Positions 6,303 to 8,344 of a stretch of DNA of 8,344 nucleotides are shown here, one piece after another. The translations under genes were made by a program, and so were the position numbers. The DNA is from Actinomycetota bacterium. Lineage in GTDB: Bacteria > Actinomycetota > Coriobacteriia > Anaerosomatales > Anaerosomataceae. The notes below the pieces were generated by a model. The model was given only the letters and a program-made list of their open reading frames with translations, ran no database searches and was not told where the DNA came from. Where the stretch lies: contig DSAI01000170.1 in assembly GCA_011372845.1 (NCBI GenBank), positions 1 to 8,344 of the forward strand. Reading direction: 5' to 3'. The number at the start of each line of letters is the position of its first letter. Position 1 is the stretch's first letter.

Positions 6303-8344
6303 TCAGGACCAGGACGCCAGCGCAGCCACGAACATGAGCAGCACCACGAACAGAATCGCGACGTTCAGGCCGATGTCGCGTGCGTATCGCTGGATGCCAA
6401 GGCGGGTCCGCAGGATCGTCGTCTCCTCGAATCTGCTTTCGGGCAGCCACTGGGAGCGCTCGCGGGTGAGCGCCTCCACGGCGAGCCGGAGCATCTCGAC
6501 GCTCCAAGCCGCAAACCGTTCGAGGCGGGTGAGGCCGGTGGCGTCGGCGCTTGCGAGGCGGTCGCCGCTCGGCAACGTGTGCCGTGCCATGTCCAGGACC
6601 CCCGCCGTCCGCCCGAGCGCGACCCGTGCCGCAGAGGTCCTCGGCGCCACCATGAGGTCGAACCGCTCGCTGCTCAGAGCGGTGTTCACCGCCGCCCCGA
6701 TCTCGCGGGTGACCGAGTCGCCGCGCATCCGTTGCGGGGCGAGGTCCAGGGCCGTCGTGGCTATGAACGAGCGCGCTCGCGCGATCTCATCGCCGGATGC
6801 CATGAGCATGAGCACGGCACCCTCGAGGCCTCCGGTCCGCATCATATCGGTGAGAACGCCCATGCGCTCATGCATGAGGCGCTCCGCCATGTAGCCCGCG
6901 ATATCGCGAACAGCATCGATCGTCTCCTGATCGGGCGGTGTGCCGGGATCGCTTGTAGAACGGAGATGCGTCGTGGCGCGCATCACCGCGATTCGTACCG
7001 TGTCCTGCCTTTCGCGCTCGAGTATCACGTACGCATCCTGAATCAGCCGCTGGTCTCGCGTGCCTGGCGCACCGGTGAGCAGCGTTGAGACCACGAGCCG
7101 CCGCCGCCGCGCAATCCATGTCACGAGCGCGCCGTACGAGTGATGCGTACGTCGCAACACCCCCGACGTCCATCGCCTGCCGGCCTCGTACGACCGGTCG
7201 ACGAGCCCGCATGCCGCCACGAGTCGGCCTGCCGCCTGCCGATACCACCAGTCGATGCTGAAGCACTGAGGCGCGTGCAGATGGAAGAGGTGGAACCTCA
7301 TGCCCACGAAGAAGAACGCGAATCCGAGCGCGAAGGCGGTGACCACGCTCATGAGATCTGGCCCGGAGAGGAACGAGTGCTCAAGATAGTGGTCGAGGAT
7401 GTCGCTATGCAGGCCCCATGTGTGTAGTCCGGGCTGGAACACGCCCTTGATGAGGACCTGAGGGAACCACCCCAACGCCACGATAGCCGCTGCCAGCGCT
7501 CCCATCGCGACGAGCATCCTCGGCGGGGCGTCTGTCACCTCGGGGCCGTACTCCATCTTCGGTTTGCCGAGGAACATCAGCCCGATGAGCTTGATGAACG
7601 AACACGCGGTGCCGCCGCAGGTGACGATGTAGATCTTCTCGGCGATACCGAGCGAGACGAGCTCATGGTGCTCCCAGGCCTCCACGATCGCGTGGTGGAT
7701 GAGGCACTTGCTCACGAACCCGTTGAAGAGCGGCACGCCGGTGATGCCCGCCGCCGCGATGCACATGAACACGAACGTGACCGGCATCTTCTTCCACAGG
7801 CCGCCCGTGTGATACAGGTCGAGCGAGTGCGTACGGAAGTACACCGCGCCCACGCCGAGGAAGAGGCAGGCCTTGAACAGCGCGTGGTTCACCACGTGGT
7901 AGAGACCGCCCGCCACGCCCATCGCTCCGTGTGCTCCGAGGTATCCCGCTGCGCCGATCCCTGCGAGGATGAACCCCATCTGGCTCACGCTGTGGTAAGC
8001 GAGCATCCGCTTGGCATTGGATTGCTGAAGCGCAAGGAAGACGCCGATGAACATCGTGGCGATGCCGATCCAGAGAACCACGAGCCCGAGCTGCTCGGAG
8101 AAGTGCCACAGGCTCTCCTCCACGTGCTCGGCCACCTCGGGGCGGAAGAGCGCCGTCACCACACGGAAGATGCCGTACGCCCCGGCTTTGATCATCACGC
8201 CGGAGAGCAGCGCGCTTGCTGGCGCGGGCGCCACGGGGTGCGCGTCGGGGAGCCACACGTGTACGGGCACCATGCCGGCCTTCACGCCAAAGCCGACGAT
8301 GAGCAGTATCGCCGCCGCCCAGCGCAGGACTTCGTCTCCGTGTC
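6303..8344 (-). CDS. Proton-translocating antiporter-type subunit (NuoL/HyfB/MrpD superfamily) with long C-terminal extension, 5' end outside window
   Basis: The frame is open from the window edge (first whole codon 8342-8340) to the TGA at 6303-6305, giving 679 residues with the N-terminus missing. The sequence before GTG 8285 continues in the same conserved style (ILLIVGFGVKAGMVPVHVWL), so 8285 is not the start. Family hallmarks, numbered from 8342, are VKAGMVPVHVWLPDAHP with the channel lysine K21, AYHSVSQMGF with H117, HALFKACLFLG with K157, and LFNGFVSKCLI with K212. These are the charged residues expected along the half-channel path. Several membrane helices continue to about residue 350. 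From about 394 to 679 follows a soluble, helix-rich, cysteine-free region rich in Arg, Glu and Met, ending in one more helix at about 656-677. The subunit would pump protons or sodium in a complex I-like or membrane-bound hydrogenase or oxidoreductase complex. Which complex cannot be told without the upstream genes. Confidence 0.9.
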   Translation of the reverse strand, partial: HGDEVLRWAAAILLIVGFGVKAGMVPVHVWLPDAHPVAPAPASALLSGVMIKAGAYGIFRVVTALFRPEVAEHVEESLWHFSEQLGLVVLWIGIATMFIGVFLALQQSNAKRMLAYHSVSQMGFILAGIGAAGYLGAHGAMGVAGGLYHVVNHALFKACLFLGVGAVYFRTHSLDLYHTGGLWKKMPVTFVFMCIAAAGITGVPLFNGFVSKCLIHHAIVEAWEHHELVSLGIAEKIYIVTCGGTACSFIKLIGLMFLGKPKMEYGPEVTDAPPRMLVAMGALAAAIVALGWFPQVLIKGVFQPGLHTWGLHSDILDHYLEHSFLSGPDLMSVVTAFALGFAFFFVGMRFHLFHLHAPQCFSIDWWYRQAAGRLVAACGLVDRSYEAGRRWTSGVLRRTHHSYGALVTWIARRRRLVVSTLLTGAPGTRDQRLIQDAYVILERERQDTVRIAVMRATTHLRSTSDPGTPPDQETIDAVRDIAGYMAERLMHERMGVLTDMMRTGGLEGAVLMLMASGDEIARARSFIATTALDLAPQRMRGDSVTREIGAAVNTALSSERFDLMVAPRTSAARVALGRTAGVLDMARHTLPSGDRLASADATGLTRLERFAAWSVEMLRLAVEALTRERSQWLPESRFEETTILRTRLGIQRYARDIGLNVAILFVVLLMFVAALASWS

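Noticed and set aside
5617..6894. 425-residue plus-strand open frame opposite the iron-sulphur and antiporter genes.
   Set aside because: It is antisense to two genes with clear family motifs, its composition is Arg/Ala/Ser-rich, and it shows no recognisable domain.

Overview
The window is GC-rich bacterial DNA. Most third codon positions are G or C, and genes are packed with ATGA overlaps or gaps of a few bases. The minus-strand genes (a cysteine-rich double [4Fe-4S] protein and a complex I/group 4 hydrogenase-type proton-pumping subunit) suggest an anaerobic or facultatively anaerobic energy metabolism. A high-GC anaerobe, for example a deep-branching Actinomycetota/Coriobacteriia-like lineage, would fit. 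That placement is an inference, and no marker gene in the window settles it.

Left half, plus strand (1-5375). A tightly coupled run opens with the last 26 codons of an ABC ATPase. Two ABC-2 type permeases follow, the first split by a frameshift between about 545 and 600. Next come an EamA/DMT 10-helix transporter and, after a 29-base gap with a strong Shine-Dalgarno, a 678-residue soluble PAS/GAF/PAS sensor protein built like a histidine kinase. The ATPase and the two permeases would make one heterodimeric efflux pump. The DMT protein probably exports a second small molecule. The sensor protein is co-oriented and may report on the same stress or compound.

The most unusual element is that sensor. 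Its H-box has arginine (R454) where the phospho-accepting histidine should be, while the N-box and G1 box of the ATP-binding domain are intact. It looks like a degenerate histidine kinase (pseudokinase) rather than a simple sequencing error.

Right half, minus strand (5398-8344). The end of the window holds the 3' part of a proton-translocating antiporter-type subunit (NuoL/NuoM/HyfB/MrpD superfamily), with an extra region of about 285 residues after the antiporter core that ends in one more membrane helix. About 95 bases downstream is the iron-sulphur protein, which has two ferredoxin clusters plus further cysteine motifs. Its only in-frame standard start cuts off a CxxC motif that still reads in frame upstream, so the start is misplaced, non-canonical (ACG) or damaged. 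The two halves converge, with 22 bases between the stop codons of the sensor gene and the iron-sulphur gene. I see no RNA genes, CRISPR arrays, insertion sequences or attachment sites.
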